A stretch of 64,000 nt of DNA, taken from positions 1,759,293 to 1,823,292 of the forward strand of contig SCFE01000076.1 in the NCBI GenBank assembly GCA_004352715.1. Direction: 5' to 3'. A program made the translations under genes and the position numbers. Numbering within the stretch: position 1 is the first letter of the stretch; the number at the start of each line of letters is the position of its first letter. This DNA comes from Hofstenia miamia. Taxonomy: Eukaryota > Xenacoelomorpha > Acoela. Under the pieces are notes generated by a model. That model saw only the letters and a program-made list of their open reading frames with translations, was not told the origin of the DNA and did no database searches. This document shows positions 11,107 through 21,720 of this stretch, in pieces.

Positions 11107-11823
11107 ACACGTTATATTCGACCAGTCATTTGAACTTGAATTGCTAGGAGCAATGCATGTTTTTCTCTCTACAAATTTGTCAAACTTTTCTGACAATGCT
11201 TTCAATTGGCTTTCTAGTTTCGCCCAATGTCTATTCGCTTCATCTGCTTGGAGAATTTGATGCATTTTAGTCGATTTTTGCTGTCGTCCTTCGATGTTAA
11301 GAGCACTTTCAGAACTAATAGCTACAGACAAAGCCTCTTCCAAATTTTTGGGGTTCGACATCCGTACTTGGAATCTGATGTCAGGATTTTGTATCCCTTC
11401 AATGAAAGAACTTTTCCCCAAATTACTATTAATGATTTCAATCGGAATTTCCAGATACGCTTTCACTGATAATCTGAATATTTCTTTGGAGAATTCGAGC
11501 AAGCTCTCTTTGTCTAGCTGTTTCCTGGCACGAAGTATTGTTTCACTGGTTATTTGTGCATTGGAAATAAATTTCTTTGAAAGAATTTTGATTAAATTTT
11601 CATAATCGTCATCGTCTCTAACTTGACGCACTTCCAATGGCAGCGCTGCATAGATACTTTTCACATGACCCTCTAGACTCAAAGCAATATATCCAGCTTT
11701 TACTTCACTATCTTCCCAGCCATTTAACTTACATAATACTGTAAAACTTTGGAGCCATTCCGTAAAACTTTCGTTTTTGGTAAAAAAAAAATTTTCAGGT
11801 GGCATCAACAGTTTCTGCGCCAT
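11017..11823 (-). CDS. Gag-like protein with CCHC zinc knuckle
   Basis: 268 residues from ATG to TAG. The N-terminal 180 residues resemble a Ty3/Gypsy capsid: FTEWLQSFTVLCKLNGWEDS, then an Arg/Lys-rich helical middle and IQNPDIRFQVRMSNP. A single CCHC zinc knuckle (CYRCQKKGHFSRSC) lies near residue 240. Gag builds the particle and the knuckle binds the genomic RNA. The frame looks intact, but its end is altered by a 58-bp tandem duplication (10991-11106). Without it, Gag would end in TAA a few codons after the knuckle and pol would lie in the -1 frame. Translation start is the first ATG of the frame, about 270 bp after the proposed primer site. Confidence 0.8.
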   Translation of the reverse strand: MAQKLLMPPENFFFTKNESFTEWLQSFTVLCKLNGWEDSEVKAGYIALSLEGHVKSIYAALPLEVRQVRDDDDYENLIKILSKKFISNAQITSETILRARKQLDKESLLEFSKEIFRLSVKAYLEIPIEIINSNLGKSSFIEGIQNPDIRFQVRMSNPKNLEEALSVAISSESALNIEGRQQKSTKMHQILQADEANRHWAKLESQLKALSEKFDKFVERKTCIAPSNSSSNDWSNITCYRCQKKGHFSRSCPQRNMNLQVPEKRPLL

Positions 11824-12072
11824 TATTTCTGAACTGAAAACCTAAAAACGTAAGTGTTACAATTTATTTACTTTGCTAACTATAAGTTTAAACTATTTAC
11901 TATAACCATTGACTAGATTACCAGTCTCACTACTTAAAATTTTCGTCACATTAAAATTTTTTAAGCTAACTATCTAAAATTCCAACGAATTTTACTTTTC
12001 CATGAGTCCTTAATTTATTTAACAAGCAAACAAATTTTAATTTAACATTCTTGTTATTTGCCAAAATTTTAT

Positions 12073-12090
12073 CTCCAAGATGTCGCCAAA
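12073..12090 (-). other. Candidate tRNA primer-binding site
   Basis: Directly after the proposed LTR end the minus strand reads TTTGGCGACATCTTGGAG. Starting with TGGCGAC within two bases of an LTR ending in CA is typical of Gypsy-type primer sites that pair with a tRNA 3' end beginning ...CCA. I did not match it to a particular tRNA. Confidence 0.4.
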
Positions 12091-13949
12091 TGTCGTGAAA
12101 GTGGATTTTTACTCAGGAGTTTTATAACCTAAAGTGTAGCCGAGAAAGGAAACTAAATCAATAAGATTAAATCCGAAATCATGACTGTTCAATTCTCCAA
12201 CAAGTGGGTTTGAACTCAAACTCTCAAAAGTATATCAAAAGTCTGATTATTAAGTCTAAAAATGTGAGAAGACTCCTGTCTATAATAATGTTTCAACACC
12301 AAGAAGTTTCTTGTCAATGTCTCTCAAACTCTAATCAGAGAATATAACTTTCAATGAAACACAACCTAGCATACAGGAATGTAACAATAGATGAACCTTA
12401 TTTCCTTATACTGCAAGTTCAATACTATATGCAATTGTAAGTTTGACTTTAAAAGCGTATTTTCAAACTTAATCTTGTACCTAAAATAAATCGAACAAGC
12501 TTGGACTTTGTTTGTATTAAACTTTAATACAAGAAGCAATGTCAACCAAATTCTATTACAAAATGAAATAAGAAACAATTAAGGACGCGAGAATTATTTC
12601 AATCCTTTTTGAATTCACTTTTGATTACAGCTTTTTGTCGTTACAATCAGCTGTTTCCAGGGAACACAATTTATTGCAGTGTTTACCTGTCGTGAATCGA
12701 TTTCATTCCATTAAACTATGAGAGCAAGTGGTTTTATTATTTTAAAAGAACACACTGTATTACTTTGAACTATTTCCTCTAGTTTTAAGAGATATTGTCA
12801 GCAGAATAATTCACTGATTGAGTTTAATATTGTTTTTACAATACTTCTAGGTTCCTATAGTAACCTAAGTTTATCAGTGAGAATGAGTAATGTATTCTCT
12901 CCCAACAGTTAGTTAATGTCGAACTCACTGGATAATGTTTAATTTACGATATCTCACTCTGTGTACGTCTGAACTCAAATCTGTTTAAACTTAGTGAAAT
13001 GAATTCTGCTATTACTTTAGCGTTGGATGAATGGAATCTCTTTCTTTATTTTACTACGTTTGGTGTCTTAACACCACTATTTCAGTTTCTATTGAAATTA
13101 CACAGAAATTCTTAAAGCATAAAACTGACTACTTAGTTCCTCTAGGTAAGCCATCTTAATTTACTATTATTTATTTTGAAATGTTTACTCTAATATAGGT
13201 AAATAGAAATCAAAATACAAGACAACCGTAACTAATTTATTTTACAAAAGTAGTTCGCTTGTACAAGTTCCAACTACAAATGAATTAAATAACTTAAGTC
13301 ACACGTTATGATTACTGATATATGAAACCTCCAAAGTTAATGATTATGATATCAATCTCAAAATCTTTACCTTACGATTAACACAACGAAACGTAGAATG
13401 ACTTCTAAAATTTATTCAGGATACGATTTACCAAACCAACTTTGGGAATTTTGCTAGACTGTAAACTTCTCAGAGAGGGGGGATTTTGTGTGTGTCTTTC
13501 TATGAAGTTTTGAAGGTTTTTATACCATGTCCTACGTCAGTGTCCTGTGGTTGGATAACTATTTCCAGTTCCAAAATTAGCTTGACATTTTTAACCAATT
13601 TTAGTGTTTAATGCCACATCAGTTATACCCTCGTTGTTTTGAGTACCACCTCATTAACAGTTCTTTTGTCTTTTGTTTTAGCTCGTTAAGTACTTAAAAA
13701 GCTTGTTAACCATCTTTTTACCACATAGTAACCTCTTAAGCTGATGCAAGCTTCTCACAGTTTCAGTAAACATCTAACAAATGCAATAAATTCCATTTAC
13801 TTCAAAGGCATTTCTTTTCAGTAAAATTTAAAATTTAGTGAGATGCAATCTTTATTTCTTTTTCAGAATTAATTTTTAAATTTTCGTAAATAATAAATTT
13901 TTCCAAACAGTTTAGAATTCCGGAACAATCAGATTCCACTTTTACTACA
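12091..13949 (-). repeat. 5' long terminal repeat of the Gypsy element
   Basis: The left edge is defined by similarity: sequence from 13949 down to about 13736 matches 808 down to 589 next to the envelope, and both copies begin TGTA. The right edge is inferred. The sequence ends ...CACGACA at 12091 and is followed at once by TTTGGCGACA, which looks like a tRNA primer site, so the repeat would be TG...CA and about 1.86 kb long. A TATA-like box lies at about 13517-13526. The length cannot be confirmed because the 3' copy is truncated. No other gene is visible in it. Confidence 0.55.
13517..13526 (-). promoter_or_regulatory. Candidate TATA box in the LTR
   Basis: On the minus strand the sequence GGTATAAAAACC lies about 430 bp into the LTR. 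It is preceded by a G/C-richer stretch and followed 20-40 bp later by a CA-rich stretch that could hold the transcription start. The position would put the U3/R boundary near 13490. This is inferred from sequence resemblance only. Confidence 0.4.
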
Positions 13950-15119
13950 GCTTTAATTATCAAATTTAGGAAGTTTTTTCTGAAAAACTGATTATAGAGG
14001 ACAACTGCCCTCTTTGCAACGGCAAGGGGGCGTCGGACGGCCGCCCCACACCCAGTAGGCTATGAGGTTCTTACTGGCTGGTAGGCTGGCTACGAGAACC
14101 ATTGTTACTAGTAAGACTGGGTATCTGTAAAGATTAATAAAAAGAGTAAAACACGAGAATAATTGTAAAAAGATCATGTCAAAAAATTTTTATGTGGGGC
14201 TATGTTAACAATTTGCGTTTAAGTGCCTAAAGACGCTTTGAAACGTTTTATTATTGTGATATTATTTTGTTTTTGAATATCTCAATGCATTTGCAAAGTA
14301 CAAAAATCACTTATGGTGTAAGTAAGAGATCTCTACTCAAACCACATTTAAATATGCGTTTTTTTCTTAGAAAAAAAGTGTATATATATATATATATATA
14401 TATATAATAGCTTTAGTGTAAACTGTATGTGAAGAACAGCGGCAAGTGGTATTATGCACAAGATGAGCATACGGCGGTCCATCCCCCCAGAGCTTGCAGT
14501 GTCCAACTTCTATTTGCTTTTCACTTGTTAATAAAAAATTATTTTCACTTGATTTTTATAAAATGTGGCCTGAACACGTTCAAAAACGCACTGTGGACCC
14601 GTGATCAAATCGGTTTGCCGACAGAGATGGATGTGGGTCAGATTGTTGTGAACTGCCCTGCCCAGCCCTGCCCCNNNNNNNNNNNNNNNNNNNNNNNNNN
14701 NNNNNNNNNNNNNNNNNNNNNNNNNNNNNNNNNNNNNNNNNNNNNNNNNNNNNNNNNNNNNNNNNNNNNNNNNNNNNNNNNNNNNNNNNNNNNNNNNNNN
14801 NNNNNNNNNNNNNNNNNNNNNNNNNNNNNNNNNNNNNNNNNNNNNNNNNNNNNNNNNNNNNNNNAAAGTAATTTATTCAAAAACTGTAGAGGGTGGGATT
14901 AAATTACTTGATCTATTAAAAAAGTGTATATATACAAACAATAATGATATTGCCGCTTCAAAATTCAAATCGTTTAAAACAGTCTACACAATGCTTTTAA
15001 TTTTAACAGACTGTATCTAAATGTTTATGTAGAAAATTGAAAGATAATATTTAATACTTCAAAGGAATCTAGCTTTAATATTGTTTACAATATATTTTTT
15101 TATAATAGCATTTATCAGT
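13950..15119. other. Unassigned region with a GC-richer patch and a gap
   Basis: 14008-14110 is an isolated GC-rich patch (GGGGGCGTCGGACGGCCGCC within it) in otherwise AT-rich DNA; it may be a transposon end but I see no partner. A (TA)n run lies at about 14381-14406. CCCTGCCCAGCCCTGCCCC precedes a 190-N gap at 14675-14864. No gene recognised. Confidence 0.5.
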
Positions 15120-15478
15120 TGAGAAACATCAATTTTGAAAAAATGCACACTCAAAATAATGTTTCCAAAAGCTAATATAAAATGCTTTGTGGAAAAAAAT
15201 TGAACGCACATAGAAGAATTCTAAAGACAGATTCGGATAGACAATGAAAAGATCTTTAAAAATTTTAGTATGACTTTTTGAGTTTTGCTTTTTTCTTTGA
15301 GCAAACATCAATTTTAAAAAAAAATTACTCTCAAATTAGTGTTTTCAAATTGTAATACAAAATGCTTTGTGTAAAAAAATTGAGAACACATAGAAGAATT
15401 CTAAAAACAGATTCAGATAGACAATAAAAAGATCTTTAAAAAATTTAGTATGACTTTTTGAGTTTTGCATTTTTAACT
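15120..15478. repeat. Tandem repeat of about 180 bp, two units
   Basis: Units at about 15120-15298 and 15299-15478 share AAACATCAATTTT..., TACAAAATGCTTTGTG and GTATGACTTTTTGAGTTTTG with scattered differences. After the single N at 15479 the sequence 15481-15736 repeats about 255 bp of the preceding array almost exactly, which looks like an assembly overlap rather than a third and fourth unit. Confidence 0.75.
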
Positions 15479-15964
15479 NACAGATTCGGATAGACAATGA
15501 AAAGGTCTTTAAAAATTTTAGTATGACTTTTTGAGTTTTGCTTTTTTCTTTGAGCAAACATCAATTTTAAAAAAAAATTACTCTCAAATTAGTGTTTTCA
15601 AATTGTAATACAAAATGCTTTGTGTAAAAAAATTGAGAACACATAGAAGAATTCTAAAAACAGATTCAGATAGACAATAAAAAGATCTTTAAAAAATTTA
15701 GTATGACTTTTTGAGTTTTGCATTTTTAACTGTATAAATTAGAAATTTGTTGTTTTTGCCTTTAGAAAGTTGATATATTCAGGGAGACATCTAGCGAAAA
15801 AATTATCAATTTCGACCAGAATTTCTGTGCTTCAATTTCTCCATATGTTTCATAAAAATATGCAATTCCCACAACCTATCTATCTGTTTGGCATTGCGTT
15901 TATGTATTCACTGTTTATATTAATTTGTATTTTAGAATATGTCCATGATAGGGCACGAACAAAG

Positions 15965-15968
15965 GTGA

Positions 15969-16000
<32 letters not shown>
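15965..16000. repeat. (TA)n microsatellite with TATACA tail
   Basis: A run of alternating TA followed by several ATACAT units. No gene nearby. Confidence 0.9.
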
Positions 16001-16007
<7 letters not shown>

Positions 16008-16320
16008 CATATAAATTCTGGCAAAATTTAAACTTCGAACACGGATAACATAAAAGGAGATAAACAAAATTTCTTTTTCTTCCGTCTAGGCCTATATCAT
16101 GAAAACAATATTTTATAAATATGAATAAGTTAGGTTTACACTTATTCTTAAAAAGAAAAAAATTGTATTGAAAACAAAGGAAAAAAGCGATTATAATGTT
16201 TTTTATTCTAAAGTGCCACCCTCAACTACCCTGAAGCAGGCGAGTCTGATCAAGATATTTTGAATCAACTGAAGAAAATTCTTCAGCAGTCACACTCGCG
16301 CACAGTTCAACAATTACTAA

Positions 16321-17759
16321 AGGGGGTGCTACACTGACGATTTTTGTCCAAACCTTTGTCCAGATTTTTGTTTAAACAAAAATCCGCAGCGTAGCACATG
16401 AAAATCCTGACAAAAGTTTGGATAAAAATCCTCAGCGTAGCACATAAAAATCCTGACAAAAGTTTAAACAAAAATCCACAGTGTAGCATACCACTTCAAA
16501 CATATTTGAAGTCAGCGGTTTGTTCTCTCGGATTTTTCCAAACTACTTGAGATTAAGTAGACGTCCATCAAAAAATGTTATTAGTTCAATAGAAATAACC
16601 CATCAACTGGTAGCGATTTTGAACTAAACCTTTACGCTAGCAAAATAAAGCAAAATAAACAACATTGGGATTTAATTCAATAGAAATAGTCAATTATTGT
16701 AATAATAAATAGTTGAAATCCATGTGTTAAACAAACAAATATTTACCATTTCAAAATCTTATTTATTACCAACTATGTCTCAGACAGATAAAGAACTTTT
16801 GCTGTTGTTGCTTGCATCAAAAATTAATAAACTGCAGCCATTGGCACTCATTTACTTTTCCGATTACAATTTTGGTACAGAAAAAAGAAAAAATGTGCAG
16901 AAGAGTAAATGGTTATTACAGAGGAGACGTTCAACAATCAATCTCTTGAATGAGTTTAGATTAAGTGACCCTTACTCTTTTTAAAATTTTTTAAGAGTTT
17001 CTCCACGACTGTTTGACAGTATCGTGAATGACATTGTCAGTATGTGAGCAAAAAAGAAACTAACTTTAGACAGGTATTAAAACCTGAAGTCGAGCTAGCA
17101 ATTTATCTGCGGTATGCAGCGACAGGTGAAACATTTATTATTCTTTCATACAGTTTTGGTGTTTCAAGACAAAGTATTGCCAATTCTGTTTTCAAAGTGG
17201 GTTCTGCTTTAATAAAAGCATCACCATTACTCAATTAATAAGCCAAATAATGCGCGCACTCTATGTAATTGGATTAGATTGATTGCATACACTTGAGTGC
17301 AATAAACCTTCCTACTGTTTTCACCGTGCTAATTATTGCAACACGCAATTATTGTTATTTGGAAGAAGCTACAGCTTTATATAAATGTAAATAATTATGT
17401 TGGTTTTGTATATTAACTAATATTAATTTCTCATAAAAATTCATGCATTTGTAAATAAAAAGTAAAATTGTCTTGAACTTTACTGTATTAGTTGTTGTGA
17501 AATTCGAAATATTTAATCCTATGAATGAAAATCCTGACAAAAGTTGAAACAAAAATCCGCAGTGTAGCACATAAAAATCCTGAGAAAAGTTTGGACAAAA
17601 ATCCGTAGTATAGCACATAAAAATCCTGACAAAAGTTTGGACAAAAATCCGCAGTATAGCACATAAAAATCCTGACAAAAGTTTGGACAAAAATCCGCAG
17701 TGTAGCACACAAAAATCCTGACAAAAGTTTGGACAAAAATCGCCAGTGTAGCATGGACT
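16321..17759 (+). mobile_element. PIF/Harbinger-type DNA transposon, non-autonomous
   Basis: The ends are inverted repeats: TGCTACACTGACGATTTTTG at the left and, on the other strand, TGCTACACTGGCGATTTTTG at the right. The element is flanked on both sides by TAA (16318-16320 and 17760-17762), the 3-bp T-W-A duplication typical of PIF/Harbinger. Inside are remnants of a transposase N-terminal region. Next to both ends, units of about 59 bp built from the terminal repeat itself are tandemly repeated: three in the left array (16365-16490) and about four or five in the right array (17525-17755). The element carries no complete transposase, so movement would need a partner. Confidence 0.85.
16775..17240 (+). 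pseudogene. Harbinger transposase, N-terminal fragment
   Basis: Two frames joined by a break near 16985-17045. The first (16775-16984) ends in RRSTINLLNEFRLSDPYSF; the bridging sequence reads like FKSFSTTV. The second contains KPEVELAIYLRYAATGETF and LSYSFGVSRQSIANSVFKVG, which is the helix-turn-helix region preceding the DDE_Tnp_4 core in PIF/Harbinger transposases of animals. The catalytic core is absent: the frame stops at 17238 with SPLLN. The protein would bind terminal repeats and cut at TWA. This is a truncated relic inside the element bounded by 16321 and 17759. Confidence 0.8.
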
Positions 17760-18237
17760 TAAGTTGTTTTCACTCGAGTGAAGGAGCGACCGGAGTGTCA
17801 AAACTTTGCTCTTGAGCCACCCCCAAAACCACTAATCAAGAGGAATTAGTTCAGGACTTCGTGGTGGCCACGGAACATCACATCCACTTCTGATCAACTG
17901 ATCTCGAAACTGTACTTTAAAAAATTGTAGAACAATCGTGGCAAAGGGAATAAGGGCGTCATCTTGCATAAAAATGCTAGACTGAATGCACTGGAAGTGA
18001 CGCAATCCACATCATTGTACAAGCGCGCAGGAAGCTTTTAGTGAATTATTTTGATCACTGTGATCATTTCAATCTTTCCCTATGCGTGTAGAGAAGGAAA
18101 TCATGAGAAGATACGATAGACATTTTTTGTTTTTTAAAAATATTTCAGTATTAAAATAGGTTTTTCTCTTTTGTTTTCTATTCAAGCTTTCTCCTTCTAA
18201 AATATGTATAAACCTAACTTATTGTTTTCTTTAAATA

Positions 18238-18240
<3 letters not shown>
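17760..18240. other. Unassigned region
   Basis: No gene seen. Minus-strand phrases around 17820-18010 (for example the reverse of CTTCGTGGTGGCCACGGAAC and CATCTTGCATAAAAATGC) resemble decayed transposase coding sequence, but no frame holds for more than a few residues. Confidence 0.3.

Positions 18241-18275
<35 letters not shown>
18241..18275. repeat. (TA)n microsatellite
   Basis: About 17 TA units, immediately before the hairpin at 18307. Confidence 0.95.
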
Positions 18276-18278
<3 letters not shown>

Positions 18279-18306
18279 CAAGATTCTAAGTGCTCTTCAG
18301 GTAATT

Positions 18307-18370
18307 TTTCATATTTAGAATCAACATCCAAAAATGCTTGCATGTTTGGATGTTGATTCTAAATATGAAA
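18307..18370. repeat. Perfect inverted repeat, 26-bp arms
   Basis: 18307-18332 is the exact reverse complement of 18345-18370; the 12-base loop (AATGCTTGCATG) can extend the stem by four more pairs after one mismatch. An RNA from either strand would form a tight hairpin. It could be a tiny foldback element, a hairpin RNA source, or an inversion made during assembly. Confidence 0.9.
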
Positions 18371-18785
18371 TTGCATATCCCCTCCACAAAAAAGTCAAAA
18401 CTATTTGAAGTAGGATTATATAAAATTTAATGAGTTGCTTCTTGAATACCAGCTTGTTGCATTTTCAAACAAATGTGAAGAAAAATTTAGTTTGTCGTAA
18501 ACATATTGAATTTCTGCCATGAACCACATTGGCCTTTTCTAATAGTAATTACACTTAGAAGAAGTACTTAAGAGCATAAGTAGGAGCATAAAATTAACTT
18601 TGTTCACCTTTACATATGCCAAACTTAACCGTTGACAAATTACGGCCAATGCGCCAAAACGCTGAGTGAATTTGATTTTTGCCTGTAGCGATCAGCGGTC
18701 TATAAATTTTGAAGACGAAAAAAATTTCATTAAGTGTTTGGCTAAATTTCCTCAAATGCCAATAGCAATATATATATATATATAT
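18371..18785. other. Unassigned region before a 1-kb gap
   Basis: AT-rich, with a (TA)n run at 18769-18785 leading into the gap. No gene recognised. Confidence 0.5.
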
Positions 18786-19785
18786 NNNNNNNNNNNNNNN
18801 NNNNNNNNNNNNNNNNNNNNNNNNNNNNNNNNNNNNNNNNNNNNNNNNNNNNNNNNNNNNNNNNNNNNNNNNNNNNNNNNNNNNNNNNNNNNNNNNNNNN
18901 NNNNNNNNNNNNNNNNNNNNNNNNNNNNNNNNNNNNNNNNNNNNNNNNNNNNNNNNNNNNNNNNNNNNNNNNNNNNNNNNNNNNNNNNNNNNNNNNNNNN
19001 NNNNNNNNNNNNNNNNNNNNNNNNNNNNNNNNNNNNNNNNNNNNNNNNNNNNNNNNNNNNNNNNNNNNNNNNNNNNNNNNNNNNNNNNNNNNNNNNNNNN
19101 NNNNNNNNNNNNNNNNNNNNNNNNNNNNNNNNNNNNNNNNNNNNNNNNNNNNNNNNNNNNNNNNNNNNNNNNNNNNNNNNNNNNNNNNNNNNNNNNNNNN
19201 NNNNNNNNNNNNNNNNNNNNNNNNNNNNNNNNNNNNNNNNNNNNNNNNNNNNNNNNNNNNNNNNNNNNNNNNNNNNNNNNNNNNNNNNNNNNNNNNNNNN
19301 NNNNNNNNNNNNNNNNNNNNNNNNNNNNNNNNNNNNNNNNNNNNNNNNNNNNNNNNNNNNNNNNNNNNNNNNNNNNNNNNNNNNNNNNNNNNNNNNNNNN
19401 NNNNNNNNNNNNNNNNNNNNNNNNNNNNNNNNNNNNNNNNNNNNNNNNNNNNNNNNNNNNNNNNNNNNNNNNNNNNNNNNNNNNNNNNNNNNNNNNNNNN
19501 NNNNNNNNNNNNNNNNNNNNNNNNNNNNNNNNNNNNNNNNNNNNNNNNNNNNNNNNNNNNNNNNNNNNNNNNNNNNNNNNNNNNNNNNNNNNNNNNNNNN
19601 NNNNNNNNNNNNNNNNNNNNNNNNNNNNNNNNNNNNNNNNNNNNNNNNNNNNNNNNNNNNNNNNNNNNNNNNNNNNNNNNNNNNNNNNNNNNNNNNNNNN
19701 NNNNNNNNNNNNNNNNNNNNNNNNNNNNNNNNNNNNNNNNNNNNNNNNNNNNNNNNNNNNNNNNNNNNNNNNNNNNNNNNNNNNN
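18786..19785. other. Assembly gap of exactly 1000 N
   Basis: Bounded by (TA)n on both sides, so the assembly probably broke in a long TA microsatellite; the size is a placeholder. Confidence 0.95.
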
Positions 19786-19804
19786 TATATATATATATAT
19801 ATAT

Positions 19805-20907
19805 CAGAGGCGTGCATTAAGGGTAAGCAAGGTAAGCGCCGCTTGCCCATTGAAATTTATTTGAACAAATGAAGAAAAAATATTTATGCTTACACAACAT
19901 ATTTATAAGTTTCCAATTCTTTCAAATTTCCATTTTTTCTTAAATTCTAAACATTGAACTAATTACTGTTCATTTTCGCCATTTAAATAATGTAAATTTT
20001 GAGTAGGTTTTTTGTTTTTGAACAATTGGACTACATGTTTTGTAATAGTTGATTTAATATTATGAACAGCAGTAATAATCAATATCCTATTACTTAAATT
20101 TGCGTCGTAATAATTTCTCCACTGTACCTTAATTGTGATAATTGCTAAAAATCAAAGTTTCTCAATTACAACTGAAAACAGTCCACGCAAATGTCTGCCG
20201 CTTCCTTTATCACACTTTGTTAACGTAATTGACAACATCTCCAACCAATCAAAATTCGAAAATACTACGAGAGGACCGTGGCAATCTTACCGCGGGATTG
20301 TTCAATGATTTATGTTGTCGAGGCGACAATGGTGATTGAAATTTTAAACTAGAACTGCCATTTAGCCTCCAAATCACTTATAATTGATGACAATGAAAGT
20401 GTAACTTTCAAAATTAGATTTTTTACTTAACGATCACAAGAAAATTTCACTTAATTTACAAAAATGGATGTATATAAATAACATTAAAATAGAAATAAAT
20501 AAATGTTGAATTAAATACAGTCAATTTAGTAAATTCAGATGTAAATTTTTGTATTTTTCTAACCTATATTGATCAGTTTCAAAACCTATAAAACTGACGA
20601 TTTGTAATAAACTGTAAAACACTGATTCAATTCGTCATTTTGTCAAGATTTTTCTTATAAATTTCTCACACTACTAATATGATCTTCAAGATAATTGAGC
20701 GACATAACGTCAATTGCACTGTGAGCATTGCTAATTTTTTCTGGAAATAAAACGTATTTATATTATCTGGTAAATTCTTTATATAATGATTTATATTTAT
20801 ATCCTTGAAATTAAAGTTATATGCAACATATGCACTTACAAACATATAAATTTTATAATTATATCATATTCCGCTTCCTCCATTAATATGTGCACTGCAC
20901 GCCACTG
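19805..20907. mobile_element. hAT-type MITE
   Basis: Begins CAGAGGCGTGCATTAAGGGT and ends (reverse strand) CAGTGGCGTGCAGTGCACAT. Ends of the form CAGNGGCGTGCA are typical of hAT elements. The flanks are TATATATA on both sides, compatible with an 8-bp duplication but uninformative in a TA run. No transposase frame is present in 1.1 kb. Confidence 0.7.
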
Positions 20908-20929
20908 ATATATATATATATATATATAT

Positions 20930-21720
20930 CTGATAAAAAAATGAGTGAGAAATATTTTTTTCCAATCGCTTAGCAACAAAAACACTCACAGTAGCAAAAA
21001 TTTATCAATTGATGGCAAATTAATTTTTCTATACATTTATAAATTAAACGACATTGCTTCTGGAGCAAACACATTTTAAAAATCTGTCCTTAATTGAGTC
21101 TATCAAAATCTTCTGCTTCCTCGGAATATTTTTTTGTTTGCACTCCAGAAAATATTTTTGGATTTTTCTTTTCCATATCATCCTTCATGAGCCCAAAACA
21201 TTTTCTTTAGGTGAAAGGTCCGGTGAGTTGGCAGGCCACTGCAAAATTTGCAAATTTTTTTTCTGAAGAAATTTTGGGTATGTCTTGAAATATGGGGAGT
21301 CACCCCCTCTTGCTGAAGAATCCCTACATTCTAATAACACTTATAGCTCAAAGCTCCCCAAACCAAGGAATTTTTCAGGAAAATTTTGGAGATGGCTTGA
21401 GAGACGTTTTGGTTGTTATAGACCAAAGAGAAATGTTGTTTCTATGCAGCTGGAAAATGGACTCATCTGTTGTCAAAAATTTTTCTGAAAAGGCCATCCA
21501 GTGACCATGTTTCACAGAAGTCAACCCAGTGTTCTGTAGCTGTTTTTGTGTCAATAGTGGCATGTTTATTTTACAGATTCCTGTCGATGTTAAGAAAACT
21601 TTGTTATGAGTTTCTTGAAACTTTGAGTTCAAATGAGCAGTTAATTTCATTTGTTTTGCAAAGCAATTTCGAATAAACTTTTCCATTCATTTCCAGTTAA
21701 TTTGAGGGTCGTCCAATTCC
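20930..21720 (-). pseudogene. Tc1-like transposon relic with transposase remnant
   Basis: On the minus strand broken frames give a Tc1/mariner-superfamily DDE transposase: FLTTDESIFQLHRNN carries the first catalytic Asp, QEGVTPHISRHTQ matches the region of the second, and WPANSPDLSPKENVLGS carries the third part with the acidic residue. About 180 residues of the N-terminal side are poorly preserved. The transposase 3' end runs through IDSIKDRFLKC to a terminal region that ends at 20930 against a TA microsatellite, as expected of an element that targets TA. The same terminal region recurs in opposite orientation at 45671-45892. It is inactive: several stops and frame changes. Confidence 0.8.

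Larger units (their letters stand above)
588..13949 (-). mobile_element. Env-bearing Ty3/Gypsy retrovirus-like element, decayed
   Basis: On the minus strand the order is LTR, primer-binding-like site, gag with zinc knuckle, protease, RT, RNase H, integrase with GPY/F end, an unidentified ORF, a class I-like envelope, and a truncated LTR. This is the order of an endogenous retrovirus-like Gypsy element, comparable to insect errantiviruses, but I do not claim that clade. The two LTR ends share about 220 bp (589-808 and 13736-13949). The element is not functional as assembled: pol has premature stops and frame changes, the envelope frame has in-frame TGA codons, and there are gaps at 6148-6185, 8002-8028 and 9361. 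A large part of PR-RT-RNase H is present twice because two overlapping sequences were joined at the single N at 9361. An intact element would therefore be roughly 1.5-2 kb shorter than the span shown. Confidence 0.85.

Noticed and set aside
16307-17801. Cys-rich repeated peptide frames (LSGFLCATLRIF type)
   Set aside because: They are minus-strand translations of the 59-bp Harbinger subterminal repeats.
18594-19850. Open frames of 384-418 codons on both strands
   Set aside because: They consist almost entirely of N from the 1000-base gap plus TA-repeat codons (IYIYI).
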